Positions 41,322 to 50,896 are shown, numbered from the stretch's first letter. The stretch: DNA of 64,000 nucleotides from Bradyrhizobium pachyrhizi (GCF_001189245.1 NZ_LFIQ01000105.1:117683-181682); one strand, 5' to 3'. Translations and numbers: made by a program. Notes: a model not told the origin generated them from the letters alone.

Positions 41322-44072
41322 TTATGATGCAGCCTTGAACTTCGGCGCGGCCGCTCGCGGCTTGCCCATCCTGGCCAATGCCTCGGTGGTCACGAGCTTC
41401 AAGCCCTCCGCCGCGTCGTAGCCATGGATCTCCTTCACATCCAGCTTGCGCATGAAATCGATGGTCTCCTGCGTGATGACCTGGCCAGGGACCATGATCG
41501 GGAAGCCCGGCGGATAGGGAATCACGAAGTTGGCGGAGACGAGATCGGGCCCGTTCTTCAGGCGCCTGTCGATCTCGGGATCGTGCAGGCGAATATATTC
41601 GCATCCTGCCGCGTCATAGGCCGAATAGAACCCGCCGCGGATGTCGCCCTCATTCGTCTTCGTGCCGGCATCGCTGCGATAGGCGTCGTGGAAATGCGAG
41701 AAGTTGGGCAAGTCGGGGACGTCCTTCATCAGGCTCTTGACCCGCATGTCGAAGTCGACCCTGGCGTTCGCGCCGCCCTTGGCCAGGCCGCGATCGATTT
41801 CGCCGGAGATTTCGGCCAGCACCCGGACAAGATGCGCGACATCGCTCCGCGTATTGTTGATGTTGGACTGGATCAGGACCGAGTTGCGCGAGGTCTTGTT
41901 GACCTGGATGTTGTAGCGGTTGGCGAGCAGCCCCTTGAACGACGTTCCGTCGTACCCGGCCGTGCCGCAGACCAGCGTCATGCGGGTCGGATCGAGACAG
42001 AACTCGTCGTCGTTCAGGCTCCTCAGGGCGCTCGCCCAATTGGTACCGGCCGCCAGATAGTCGGTGAACCCGCTTTGGCGATATTCCTTCGGCACCATGG
42101 CGTCCGCGCCGAGAACGCGGAAATACCTCGAAATCAACGGATTGGTGTTGACCGCATTGCGGATGGCGAACGCGATCTCCATGGCATTGGCCACCAGTCC
42201 ATAGCCCTCGAGCTCCATCTGCCGGCGCGAGACGTCGAGGCTGGCGATCAGCTGCTGGTTCGGGCTGGTCGAGGCGTGCGTGAATACGGCCTCCTTGAAC
42301 TGGGCTTCGACGGTGTGGAATTCGATGTCCTTGACCGCCAGCATCGAGCCCTGGCGGATCGCCGACATCGACTTGTGCGTCGAGTTGGTCTGGTAGACGC
42401 GCAGCCGGATCTGGCGCGGATCGGGGATCAGCCTGGTCTTGAGCAGAACCTCGTCGGAAGGATTCTTGCCGAGCTCGGCCTGCTGTTTCTCATAGGTGGC
42501 GACCGATTTCGGATCGCGCATCCAGGCTTCGATCTCGTTCGCTGCGCCCATCGCGGTTCGCCGCCTCAGGAACGGTGAAAACCGCGCGAAGCCGAACCAG
42601 GCCTCGTCCCAGAGGAAGATCAGGTCAGGCTTGATCGCGAGGCATTCCTCCATCACGCGCCGCGTGTTGTAGATGTGGCCATCGAAGGTGCAATTGGTCA
42701 GGTCGATCATCTTGACCCGGTCGAGCCGGCCGTCCGCCTTCGCGTTCAAAAGCGCCCGCTTGATCGTCTGCAACGGCACCGCGCCATACATCGAGTATTC
42801 CGTCATCGGAAATGCCTCGACGTAGAGCGGCTGCGCGCCCGCCAGCACCATGCCGTAGTGGTGCGACTTGTGGCAATTGCGGTCGACGATTGCGATGTCG
42901 CCGGGACCCAGCAGCGCCTGCACCGCCATCTTGTTGGATGTCGAGGTGCCGTTGGTCACGAAGTAGACGCGGTCGGCGCCGAGCGCGCGCGCGGCCTTCT
43001 CCTGCGCCTTCTTGATGTTGCCGGTCGGCTCCAGCATGCTGTCGAGGCCGCCGGTGGTCGCACTGCTCTCGGCAAGGAACAGGTTCAGACCGTAGAATTC
43101 GCCCATGTCGCGGATCCAGTCCGACTTGAACACGGACTTGCCGCGCGCGATCGGCAGCGCATGGAAGGTACCGATCGGCCGCTGCGCATATTTCTTCAGA
43201 TTGTCGAAGAACGGCGTGTCGAAGCGGTCCTGCACGCCCTCCAGAATTGAAAGGTGCAATTCGAGGATATCCTCGACCGAGTAGAATACCCGGCGCACCA
43301 CATCGGCTTCGGGATTGCCGGCCAGCTCCTCAACGTCGCGATTGGACATGAGGTAGAGATCAAGCTCGGGACGCACCCGCTTCAGGATATGGGCCAACCG
43401 GAGCGCGGACGCATCGGACTCTTCGTTGAGCCCCATGGCACCGGTCATGGCACGAAGCACCGGCGCATCGTGTCGCGAGCGCAGCGCAAAGCCTTCATTG
43501 ATCACCACCGCCGCAATGTTGGGGTTCAGCATTGCCGCACAGAAGGCGTCCTCGAGGTTGCCCACGACCACGGGCTCATAGATGAAGGCGTCGACCGGAC
43601 GCCGCAGCTTGCGCCACTCCGACAAGAGTCCCGGCCAGTTGCTGGCCGGCACCCCGGTCACGATCAGGGTCTCGAAGTAAGGACGGCGCGCCGCCGATTG
43701 CCCCAGAGTTGGCGGAAGCAGATCAGGAACGTCGCCATTGCCCTCGTCCTGCGTGCTCCAGTCACCTGCATGCTGGCGGAAGGATTTTGTCTGAAGTGCC
43801 TGGGCGATCCGCGTCGCGAGCATATGCGAGGTGGCGGCGTCGCCCGCCGCCGCGGCTTCCTTCAACGCCGCCATCAAACGAAGGCCCGGATAGCCGTGAA
43901 ACTCCTCCGTCACCGCAAGCGCCGTCAGCGCGGCGTCATACGCCGCACGGTTGCCGCCCCTGTTCCACACCTTCGCCGCCTCAACCAGATCGCGCCAATT
44001 GTCGGCTCGTCCGCCAGGCCCGGAGAAGAACTGGTCGATGCGCTGCTGTGCCGGCTTCGCGTCGTTGGCCAT
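41322..44072 (-). CDS. Orn/Lys/Arg-type PLP decarboxylase, long form
   Basis: This 916-residue fold-type I decarboxylase has an N-terminal wing domain, a PLP domain with the lysine in TNSTHKSMSAIRQGS, FLWDEAWFGFARFSP (cofactor Asp) and a C-terminal domain. The family removes CO2 from basic amino acids and consumes a proton, aiding acid resistance. An extra N-terminal region of some 200 residues is longer than in CadA or AdiA. Which amino acid it uses is not clear, and no antiporter gene is adjacent. The ATG at 44072 follows AGGAG. A FixK-type box is centred 77 bases upstream. Confidence 0.93.
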   Translation of the reverse strand: MANDAKPAQQRIDQFFSGPGGRADNWRDLVEAAKVWNRGGNRAAYDAALTALAVTEEFHGYPGLRLMAALKEAAAAGDAATSHMLATRIAQALQTKSFRQHAGDWSTQDEGNGDVPDLLPPTLGQSAARRPYFETLIVTGVPASNWPGLLSEWRKLRRPVDAFIYEPVVVGNLEDAFCAAMLNPNIAAVVINEGFALRSRHDAPVLRAMTGAMGLNEESDASALRLAHILKRVRPELDLYLMSNRDVEELAGNPEADVVRRVFYSVEDILELHLSILEGVQDRFDTPFFDNLKKYAQRPIGTFHALPIARGKSVFKSDWIRDMGEFYGLNLFLAESSATTGGLDSMLEPTGNIKKAQEKAARALGADRVYFVTNGTSTSNKMAVQALLGPGDIAIVDRNCHKSHHYGMVLAGAQPLYVEAFPMTEYSMYGAVPLQTIKRALLNAKADGRLDRVKMIDLTNCTFDGHIYNTRRVMEECLAIKPDLIFLWDEAWFGFARFSPFLRRRTAMGAANEIEAWMRDPKSVATYEKQQAELGKNPSDEVLLKTRLIPDPRQIRLRVYQTNSTHKSMSAIRQGSMLAVKDIEFHTVEAQFKEAVFTHASTSPNQQLIASLDVSRRQMELEGYGLVANAMEIAFAIRNAVNTNPLISRYFRVLGADAMVPKEYRQSGFTDYLAAGTNWASALRSLNDDEFCLDPTRMTLVCGTAGYDGTSFKGLLANRYNIQVNKTSRNSVLIQSNINNTRSDVAHLVRVLAEISGEIDRGLAKGGANARVDFDMRVKSLMKDVPDLPNFSHFHDAYRSDAGTKTNEGDIRGGFYSAYDAAGCEYIRLHDPEIDRRLKNGPDLVSANFVIPYPPGFPIMVPGQVITQETIDFMRKLDVKEIHGYDAAEGLKLVTTEALARMGKPRAAAPKFKAAS

Positions 44073-44142
44073 GAGTGTCTCCTGATCTCGTGATCTCAGC
44101 GCTGGTTCTGTCCAATCGTACAAACGGGGCCCACTGCGCCCT

Positions 44143-44156
44143 TTGATCCAAGTCAA
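44143..44156 (-). promoter_or_regulatory. FNR/FixK-type box for the decarboxylase
   Basis: TTGATCCAAGTCAA is centred 77 bases before the ATG at 44072, so transcription would start about 36 bases before it. Confidence 0.72.
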
Positions 44157-44251
44157 GCTGCAAGCCGGATTGAGACAGCCCCCAAGCGCGCATGATCGCG
44201 ACGCCTTGCGACGCAACAAGGCTGGAATGTCGCGGCGGTCCGTACGGCACG

Positions 44252-45946
44252 CTAGCCGCTTGCCTGCGGCTTCCTGTTGCTCAATACGCTGTCGAGCGTA
44301 CGCGTCCAGTCGCCGCTATCGGTCTTGTCGGCAAGACCATCCGCCCGAAGCAGATCCCGCAACTGCGCGTGCGCGCCCACGATGCAGAATGTGATCTGGC
44401 GCGATGCGAGTTCCTGCTGAAGGTCGTGCAGCATGCGCGAGCCCGCAAGGTCGATGAACGGCGAGGCCGATAGGTCACAAGCCACCAGCTTGACGTCGGG
44501 CGACATCCGAAGCGCCGCCAGCACCGTTTCGAAGATCGTCTCGGCATTGACGTAAAGGAGCGAGGTCTCCGGGCGGAACGCGATGATCCCGGTCAGGGGC
44601 TCGACGTCATCGTGTCGCGCCCGGTCGGAATAGCGCCCGCTGCCGGCTTGACGGCCCAGAAACGCGATATTGGGCTGCGACGCCCGCAACAGCAGCAGGA
44701 AGATCGAGGCGACGGCCGCCAGCAGCACGCCCTGCAATATCCCGAGGAACAGCACGGACACCAGCGCGATGATAGCGGCATAGAAATCGATCCGGCTGAT
44801 CCGCCACATTCTGGCGAGCGCCGCAATATCGACCAATTTGTAGACGGCTGAGAAAACGATCGCGGCCAGCACGGTCTTCGGCAGATTGGTCAGGAGGCTC
44901 GTGAAGAACAGCAGGCAGAGCGCGAGGGTTGCCGAACAGAACACCAGCGCCAGCGGCGTGCGTGCGCCGGCGGCGTCATTCACGGCCGACTGCGACAACC
45001 CGCCGGCGACGGGATAGCCATGCCCGACAGCCGCGGCGAGATTGGCCGCGCCGAGTCCCAGAAACTCTTGCCTGACATCCAGCGGATAGCCGTGCTTTGC
45101 CGCAAAGCTTCGCGCGGCGGACACCCCTTCGACATAGGCCAGCACGAGGCATCCGGCAGCGATCGGAAAGAGATCGTCAAATTCGAGCAGACCAAATGTC
45201 GGTAACGACATCGTTGGCAGCCCGGTCGGGATCGGCCCGGTCACCGGCAGTCCCATTTGCGCGAGCCCGAGCGCGGAGACCATCAGGATCGAGAGCGCGA
45301 CCACCACCAACCCAATGGGCTTTCCCGGCAGTCTCTTCTCGCCAAGCAAGAGCAGCACCGTCGCAGTCAGACCGACGCCGAGCACCAGCGGCCTGGTGTC
45401 ACCCAGCTGGCCGGCAAGCTTGATCACGCGGTCGAAGAAGTTGTGACCGCCTCCAGCGACGCCGAACAGGCTGGGCAGCTGGCTCATGATGATGGTGAGA
45501 CCCGCTCCGGCCTTGAAGCCCACCAGAATACTATCGCTGATCAACCGCACCAGCACGCTGAGCTTGAACAGCCAGGCAATCAGGCAGAGCACGGCGACGC
45601 TGAAGGCCACGAGACTGGCAATCTGCCCGTAACGCGTGGCATCGCCGCCGGCCAGTATGCCGACGGCGCCGGCGATCATCAGCGAGATCGCCGACGTCGG
45701 CCCGACCGCGAGTTGCCGGGACGAGCCCAGCAGGGCGTAGCCCACGCCGCCGAGCAGATAGCCATAGACGCCGATCTGCGGCGGTAGACCCGCGAGCCCC
45801 GCATAGGCCAGCGACACCGGAATCGCGTAGGCCGCCAACGTGACCCCGGCGATTGCGTCCGCCCCAAGCCAGGATGCCCGGTAGTCGGCGAGCCAGTTCG
45901 CCGGCGGAAACCAGCGCACCCAACTCGTCTCTGCCTGGATCGACAT
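44252..45946 (-). CDS. SulP-family anion transporter with STAS domain
   Basis: This inner-membrane transporter of 564 residues has about 12 helices with the SulP signature GVYGYLLGGVGYALLGSS and a C-terminal STAS domain (VKLVACDLSASPFIDLAGSRML). SulP proteins carry sulfate, bicarbonate or dicarboxylates; bicarbonate would fit the decarboxylases and formate dehydrogenase nearby, but this is inference. The start at 45946 is preferred because a FixK-type box at 46008-46021 would place transcription near 45973. An ATG at 45979 extends it by 11 residues. Confidence 0.9.
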   Translation of the reverse strand: MSIQAETSWVRWFPPANWLADYRASWLGADAIAGVTLAAYAIPVSLAYAGLAGLPPQIGVYGYLLGGVGYALLGSSRQLAVGPTSAISLMIAGAVGILAGGDATRYGQIASLVAFSVAVLCLIAWLFKLSVLVRLISDSILVGFKAGAGLTIIMSQLPSLFGVAGGGHNFFDRVIKLAGQLGDTRPLVLGVGLTATVLLLLGEKRLPGKPIGLVVVALSILMVSALGLAQMGLPVTGPIPTGLPTMSLPTFGLLEFDDLFPIAAGCLVLAYVEGVSAARSFAAKHGYPLDVRQEFLGLGAANLAAAVGHGYPVAGGLSQSAVNDAAGARTPLALVFCSATLALCLLFFTSLLTNLPKTVLAAIVFSAVYKLVDIAALARMWRISRIDFYAAIIALVSVLFLGILQGVLLAAVASIFLLLLRASQPNIAFLGRQAGSGRYSDRARHDDVEPLTGIIAFRPETSLLYVNAETIFETVLAALRMSPDVKLVACDLSASPFIDLAGSRMLHDLQQELASRQITFCIVGAHAQLRDLLRADGLADKTDSGDWTRTLDSVLSNRKPQASG

Positions 45947-46007
45947 CAAGCCCGCCGTGTGACGCCACAATGTTCGCATGTGGTTGCGCCGGCGGGCCCG
46001 ATGCGCG

Positions 46008-46021
46008 TTGATTCAGATCAA
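46008..46021. promoter_or_regulatory. FNR/FixK-type box between sulP and hydrolase
   Basis: TTGATTCAGATCAA is centred 68 bases from the sulP ATG at 45946 and 95 bases from the hydrolase ATG at 46110. It is identical to the box at 53269-53282. Confidence 0.75.
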
Positions 46022-46109
46022 GCCTCGCAGTCCTCGATGTGCTTCTGATCTTGCGCGGCTCGATCGTCGTGACCTGCAGATTTGCCAGATGACTGCCGGA
46101 GCGCATGGC

Positions 46110-46997
46110 ATGCGTCAGCACCGCTTACGGACCTTCGCAACCGCAGCGCTGCTGTTGCTTGGCATGATCGCTCCGGCGCGCACGGAGGACCGAGACACAT
46201 CCCAGCGCATCCAGGAAGAGATCTGGGCGTTGCCAACCCCGCTGCCAATGTTCGCTTATCTGGTCCGTCCGCTCGGCGACGGCCCTTTCCCACTGGTCAT
46301 CATGAACCATGGCGTGTCACTGAACGCCAGGGATCGCAGCTTCTTCCCGCTGGTCGAATTCCGCGATGCCGCAATGTGGTTCGCGCGGCGCGGCTATCTC
46401 GTGGTGGCGCCGGTCGGGACCGGCTATGGCGCGGCGGCCATCGATATTCCCGAACGCGGTCTTTATGGCCCGTTCTTCTCCAAGATCGGCAAATGCACCA
46501 ATCCGAATTTCCTCGATCCGGGCCTCGCCGTCGCGCAGGTCGATCTCTGGATCATTGAGTACATGGCCGCCGAAAAGCGCACCTTGCCGAAGGACGTGAT
46601 CGTCGTCGGACAGTCGGCCGGCGGCTGGGCTGCGATCGCGCTGTCGAGCCTCAACCCGCCGCAGGTCAAGGCCATCATCACCTTCGCGGCAGGCCGCGGC
46701 GGCCGTGTCGATGGCAAGCCCAACAACAATTGCGGCCCCGACAGACTGGTCGAGGCCACCGGCATGTTCGGCCATACATCGCGGGTGCCGATGCTGTGGT
46801 TCTACATCGAGAACGACACATTCTTCGGCCCGGCCCTGTCGAAGCGAATGCACGAGGCCTTCACGCGCGCCGGCGGTCGTGCCGAGTACCATCTTTTGCC
46901 GCCGTTCGGCGACGAAGGGCATTTCCTGATCGGCTCACCCGATTCCATTCCCACGTGGTCGCCCCTGGTCGAACGATTTCTCGACAAGGTTCGCTAG
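46110..46997 (+). CDS. Secreted alpha/beta hydrolase (dienelactone hydrolase-like)
   Basis: This 295-residue protein has a signal peptide (TFATAALLLLGMIAPARTE) and a serine-hydrolase fold with the nucleophile elbow VVGQSAGGWAA, an early FPLVIMNHGV strand and a C-terminal His in GDEGHFL. It is likely a periplasmic esterase of unknown substrate. The ATG at 46110 is chosen for the signal peptide and a GGAG eight bases upstream; an ATG at 46089 lacks a ribosome site. The IalB-like gene follows after 27 bases. Confidence 0.88.
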   Translation: MRQHRLRTFATAALLLLGMIAPARTEDRDTSQRIQEEIWALPTPLPMFAYLVRPLGDGPFPLVIMNHGVSLNARDRSFFPLVEFRDAAMWFARRGYLVVAPVGTGYGAAAIDIPERGLYGPFFSKIGKCTNPNFLDPGLAVAQVDLWIIEYMAAEKRTLPKDVIVVGQSAGGWAAIALSSLNPPQVKAIITFAAGRGGRVDGKPNNNCGPDRLVEATGMFGHTSRVPMLWFYIENDTFFGPALSKRMHEAFTRAGGRAEYHLLPPFGDEGHFLIGSPDSIPTWSPLVERFLDKVR

Positions 46998-47024
46998 GCG
47001 GCCGTTCCCGCTGGAGGAGCATCC

Positions 47025-47603
47025 ATGGTCCGATATGGTGCCTTGGCGAAGTTGGCGCTGTTTGCGGCCGGCATCAGTGCTGCCCACGGTCAACAGACGC
47101 CCTCACCACCGGCTGCGGCGAAAGACGGTGGCGAGGTGGCCCCGCGGGGCGCGCGCGCGGCGCGAGACATCAAGTATGGCGAGTGGAAGAAGCTCTGCTT
47201 CAATGCCGCCGGCGCCAAGACACTATGCCGGACGACGATCACGGGCACCTTCGGGACCGGACAGACGGCCGTTCGCCTCGATCTGATCGAGCGAGAGGAC
47301 GGCAGCAGCCGCGTCCAGCTATTCCTGCCGGTCGGGATGTATCTGCAGGCCGGCGTCAAGCTATCGGTCGACCAGAAGCAAGTGTATCGCCTGCCCTATA
47401 CCTGGTGCGCGACCAACATGTGCATCGCGGCGGATGTCGCCGATCCCAAGCTCCTCGAGGACATGGATGGCGGAAAGACGCTCTCGATCGAGGTCGTCGA
47501 CACCAGCATTCTGACGATGACGACATCGGTGCCGCTCGACCGCTTTGCAAGCGTGCGCAAGGGCGCGCCCGCGCTGACACTCGATCAGGTCATCGATGAA
47601 TGA
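47025..47603 (+). CDS. Invasion-associated locus B (IalB) family protein
   Basis: This 192-residue exported protein has a short signal peptide (LALFAAGISAAHG) and the IalB domain: YGEWKKLCFNAAGAKTLCRTT, then RLPYTWCATNMCIAADV, four Cys in two likely disulfides. IalB proteins are widespread periplasmic or surface proteins in Rhizobiales of unclear biochemistry. It follows the hydrolase gene in the same unit and is convergent with a response regulator gene 16 bases on. Confidence 0.9.
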   Translation: MVRYGALAKLALFAAGISAAHGQQTPSPPAAAKDGGEVAPRGARAARDIKYGEWKKLCFNAAGAKTLCRTTITGTFGTGQTAVRLDLIEREDGSSRVQLFLPVGMYLQAGVKLSVDQKQVYRLPYTWCATNMCIAADVADPKLLEDMDGGKTLSIEVVDTSILTMTTSVPLDRFASVRKGAPALTLDQVIDE

Positions 47604-47619
47604 TTGAGACCGGCAGCCG

Positions 47620-48009
47620 CTAGACCACGCCAGCCAACAGCCGTTCAATCGGCTGGATCAGCGAATTGGCGGTGAATGGCTTGGTCAGATAGGCCACGCA
47701 TCCCGATGCCATTGCCGCCATGCGCGTCGCCGGATTGTCATTTCCGGTGATGTAGATGACAGGGATTTCGATGCCCTGATCCGCCAGGCGGTGCCGCAGT
47801 TCGATCCCGGACCCATCGCTGAGATTGATGTCCAATATCAGACAGACCGCGCCGTCAAAGCTGCCATGTCTCAGTAGCGCGCTTCCGGTCTCGAATAACT
47901 CGGATGCAAATCCACATTGCCGCAGAAGCCGTCCGATCCCACGGAGCATGGAGGGATTGTCATCCACGACGAAAACGAGTTTCGCGGTCGGCAAATCCTG
48001 AAGCCTCAC
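47620..48009 (-). CDS. Receiver-only response regulator
   Basis: This 129-residue CheY-like receiver domain has LVFVVDDNPSM (acidic pocket), CLILDINLSDGSG (phospho-Asp) and YLTKPF (Lys). No output domain is attached, so it may act as a phosphate sink or partner in the adjacent kinase cascade. The start is uncertain: the GTG at 48009 fits a bare receiver, while a TTG at 48090 would add 27 residues. Ribosome sites are weak for both. It lies downstream of the FixJ-like regulator on the same strand. Confidence 0.8.
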   Translation of the reverse strand: MRLQDLPTAKLVFVVDDNPSMLRGIGRLLRQCGFASELFETGSALLRHGSFDGAVCLILDINLSDGSGIELRHRLADQGIEIPVIYITGNDNPATRMAAMASGCVAYLTKPFTANSLIQPIERLLAGVV

Positions 48010-48163
48010 TCTATCGCTGAATGACCTTGGCCCGCGTGTGGATAAAGGGCACGTCAAGCGGCTACCGGCGCGCAATATTCTCGCGGCCAAGATCGGAGAT
48101 ACGCTGCGTCACAGAGCTTTCATATTGTACCATGGGACAGGAGGAGCAGAGCTGCCCGGCAGA

Positions 48164-48796
48164 TCAAGCCTTGACCTCGCCACCGGACGCGCGCGTGCCG
48201 AGCTGCTCCGCGATCGAAACCAGCTCGGCAAGCGACTGCACCTCCATCTTCTCCATGACCTGGTGACGATGCGCCTTGATCGTGCGTTCGGTCGTGCCAA
48301 GCTCGTGAGCAATCTGCTTGTTGATCCGGCCGCACACAATCAGATCGAACACCTGCCGCTCGCGCGGGGTCAACTTCGCCAGCAGCGCGCGCAGCGAATC
48401 GAGCCTGGTTCGCCGGCCACGGGCCAGTTCGTGCCGCGCAAGGGCGCGATTGATCGCCTCGATCAGCTGTTCCGACGCGATCGGCTTGGTCAAAAAATCT
48501 TCGGCACCTGCCTTGATCGCCTGGACGGTGGTCGCGGTGTCGGCATGTCCGGTCAGGAATACGATCGGGAGCGTCGACCCCAGCTCGTTGAGGCGACCCT
48601 GCAGCTCGGGACCACTCATTCCGGGAATGCGGACGTCCAGCAGGATACAGCCGGCCCCTTCGTCGTCGGGCAATTGATCGAGCAATTCCCGGGCCGATGC
48701 GTAGGTGACGACGCGATAGCCTGCGAGCTTGAGCCGGCGCTCGAGCGCTGCGCGAAACGAGGCGTCGTCGTCGACTATGTGCACGTAAGCGTGCAT
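48164..48796 (-). CDS. FixJ-family response regulator
   Basis: This 210-residue two-domain regulator has a receiver (IVDDDASF, phospho-acceptor D54 in LLDVRIPGMSG, FLTKPI) and a LuxR-type HTH (LTPRERQVFDLIVCGRINKQIAHELGTTERTIKAHRHQVMEKM, about 140-200). It is a paralogue of FixJ. The gene is 118 bases downstream of the histidine kinase, its probable partner, and a TTGC-N6-GCAA box lies in the gap. By analogy with FixLJ-FixK it should activate the FixK-like gene at 51010. Confidence 0.94.
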   Translation of the reverse strand: MHAYVHIVDDDASFRAALERRLKLAGYRVVTYASARELLDQLPDDEGAGCILLDVRIPGMSGPELQGRLNELGSTLPIVFLTGHADTATTVQAIKAGAEDFLTKPIASEQLIEAINRALARHELARGRRTRLDSLRALLAKLTPRERQVFDLIVCGRINKQIAHELGTTERTIKAHRHQVMEKMEVQSLAELVSIAEQLGTRASGGEVKA

Positions 48797-48884
48797 TGCT
48801 GCTCCATCGCCGGATGATCGCCGCTACCTGTAGAATGTCCATCAGCGGCGATCTGAAAATGCTGCGTTCGTCGCAAATCGAACC

Positions 48885-48898
48885 TTGCAATCAGGCAA
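48885..48898 (-). promoter_or_regulatory. FixK2-like box before FixJ-like gene
   Basis: TTGCAATCAGGCAA fits the relaxed FixK2 pattern TTG(A/C)-N6-(T/G)CAA. It is centred 95 bases before the ATG at 48796 and may provide feedback. It is the weakest member of the set. Confidence 0.45.
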
Positions 48899-48914
48899 AC
48901 AAGACCCAAACGCG

Positions 48915-50759
48915 CTACGCGGCCAGCGGCAGCGAAAGGTGGAATACCGCCCCTCCTCCGGACTGATTCTCGGCCCAGAGCTGGCCGCTATGCGCCAGAA
49001 CGATCGTCCGTGCGATGGACAGGCCGATGCCCATGCCCTGCTCCTTTGTGGTGAAGAACGGATCGAAAATGTCGTTCAGCCTGTCCTGCGGAATTCCCGG
49101 ACCGGAATCGCAGACGGAAATCACCGCCGACGCGTCCCCATTGACCTCCGTACGGCCGATGATGGTGCGCCCGTAGGGCATTTTGGCCATCGCGTCCATG
49201 CTATTGACCACGAGGTTGAGAATGACCTGCTGCAACTGCACCGGGTCGCCCTTCACCCGCAAGGTCTGCGGCGAGGTCTGCAGGTAGATCGCGACGTTGC
49301 GTGTCGAGGCCTGCAGCTTGAGGAAATCGAATGCTTCCCGCATGGTCTGGTTGAGGTCGATATCCTTCTTCTCAAACGGCGCACGCTTGAGCAGGCTGCG
49401 CATCCTGCGGATCACCTCGCTTGCACGCAGATCATCGCGCTTGATGTCCGAAATGATTTCCCGCACCTCTTGAAGGTCGGGCGTCGGCGAAGCGAGGATC
49501 AGCTCCGCGCTCTCGGCATTGGTCAGGATCGACCCCAGCGGCTGGTTGAGCTCATGGGCGATCGAGGACGAGAGCTCACCGGCAGTGGCCTGTCGATTGA
49601 TATGGGCGAGCTCGGACAGGCGACTGCGGGCTTCGACCTCGGCACTCCGCCGCATGTGACGCTCGTGGAGCAGGAACGCAATCAGGGCGGTTTGAACCAG
49701 CAGCGCCATTGCCAGCGCAACGGCCCGCCAGCGGTATTTTTCCAGGAAGGACGGTTCACGAAAGTGAATTTCGCTGCCTTTTGGCAGACTGGCTTCGCTG
49801 ACGTTCCAATGCTGCATCTGCCGCCAGTTGAAGATCGGCTTCACCACGTCAATGACCGACGGCGGGAGGCTTTCCGGCGTCTCGCCATCCAGAATGCGCA
49901 GCGCCCTGCCTGCAGCCTCGGCACCGATCAGGGATGGGACGATAACAAATCCGCCGATGCCGCCCGGTTCGAGGAACGTCTCCGCCGCAACCACGATGGG
50001 ACGATTTGCCTTCGCTGCGAGAAAAGAGAGCGCATCCGAGGGCGGATAGTAGTTGCCTTTGCCGTCGCTATAGAGGCCGGTGTAGATGATCGCACTATGG
50101 TCGGGAAGCGCTGCGACCCGCTCAACGATCTCCGGCATCGGACGTCCGATGATCTCGATGATGTCGAGGCCCGGAATGCCGGCCGCTGCCTGGTCATTCC
50201 AATTGCGAAACAGAACCTGCCGCTCCCAGTCCGCGCCAACGAGCACGACGGTCTTGAGCTCCGGCACCACGGCGCGGGCAGCCGTGACGGCATCCTTGAG
50301 TTTCAAGTTCACGATGCCGCCGGTAACATAGGCCGGCGGCTGCAATCGCTTGAAATCGGCCTCTTCGACCAGCGAAAACACGATTGGCGTGTCGGGCCAG
50401 AGCTGCGGGCGCCAGCGGAGCGCAAGCTCAAGCGCAGCCGCGCCAATAGTGACCACCACGCCGATCGGCCGATTGCGATATTTCGCCTCGAGGAATCGCC
50501 GGAAATCCTCCTGATAGGCCTCGCCGCCGAAGCGATTGAGATCGAGGCTTTCGGTGTAGACGGTGGTCGGCGCGTGCCCGTGAGCGCTCACCGCATCCCT
50601 TAAGCCAACGAACACCTGGTAGTAGAAGGGGCCGCGTCGATCGGACTGGTCCAGCACCAGCATGGAATGCGGGCGTGTTTGTTGCGCCCGGAGATCAGCC
50701 GGTACCAACAAAGCAGCCAGCAGGATGATCAGTCCAGAGAGCCGAATTGCACTGCTCAT
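48915..50759 (-). CDS. Sensor histidine kinase with ABC-type periplasmic sensor
   Basis: This 614-residue membrane kinase has an N-terminal signal or anchor and a periplasmic domain (about 30-340) like ABC-transporter substrate-binding proteins (GVVVTIGAAALELALRWRPQLWPDTPIVFSLV). A helix (about 344-364) leads to a HisKA domain with H402 in SSIAHELNQPLGS and an ATPase domain (ICDSGPGIP, GMGIGLSIAR). It has no PAS or haem motif, so it is not an oxygen sensor like FixL; it probably senses a periplasmic ligand. It sits between the FixJ-like gene and the divergent FixK-like gene and is the likely top of that cascade. Confidence 0.93.
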   Translation of the reverse strand: MSSAIRLSGLIILLAALLVPADLRAQQTRPHSMLVLDQSDRRGPFYYQVFVGLRDAVSAHGHAPTTVYTESLDLNRFGGEAYQEDFRRFLEAKYRNRPIGVVVTIGAAALELALRWRPQLWPDTPIVFSLVEEADFKRLQPPAYVTGGIVNLKLKDAVTAARAVVPELKTVVLVGADWERQVLFRNWNDQAAAGIPGLDIIEIIGRPMPEIVERVAALPDHSAIIYTGLYSDGKGNYYPPSDALSFLAAKANRPIVVAAETFLEPGGIGGFVIVPSLIGAEAAGRALRILDGETPESLPPSVIDVVKPIFNWRQMQHWNVSEASLPKGSEIHFREPSFLEKYRWRAVALAMALLVQTALIAFLLHERHMRRSAEVEARSRLSELAHINRQATAGELSSSIAHELNQPLGSILTNAESAELILASPTPDLQEVREIISDIKRDDLRASEVIRRMRSLLKRAPFEKKDIDLNQTMREAFDFLKLQASTRNVAIYLQTSPQTLRVKGDPVQLQQVILNLVVNSMDAMAKMPYGRTIIGRTEVNGDASAVISVCDSGPGIPQDRLNDIFDPFFTTKEQGMGIGLSIARTIVLAHSGQLWAENQSGGGAVFHLSLPLAA

Positions 50760-50847
50760 AACGTTCGGAGCCGGAGACCAACAGGTTCAAAACCTAGCAC
50801 CCGGTTGTCGCCGAGAAAATTGAAAAGTAATCTAAGACTGTGCGCAC

Positions 50848-50865
50848 CAATTTACGAACAAATTG
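50848..50865. promoter_or_regulatory. Inverted repeat in kinase/fixK-like gap
   Basis: CAATTT and AAATTG are perfect 6-base arms around ACGAAC. It lies between two divergent regulator genes and is a candidate operator for the FixJ-like protein. Confidence 0.4.
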
Positions 50866-50882
50866 CCGCATTTCACGCACCC

Positions 50883-50896
50883 TGTCCTTTAGGACA
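50883..50896. promoter_or_regulatory. Palindrome in kinase/fixK-like gap
   Basis: TGTCCT and AGGACA are perfect arms around TT, 114 bases before the FixK-like ATG. It is a second candidate site for the FixJ-like regulator. Confidence 0.42.

Noticed and set aside
48915..50759. FixL-type oxygen-sensing kinase
   Set aside because: The sensor part is a periplasmic ABC-binding-protein fold; no PAS or haem motif was seen.
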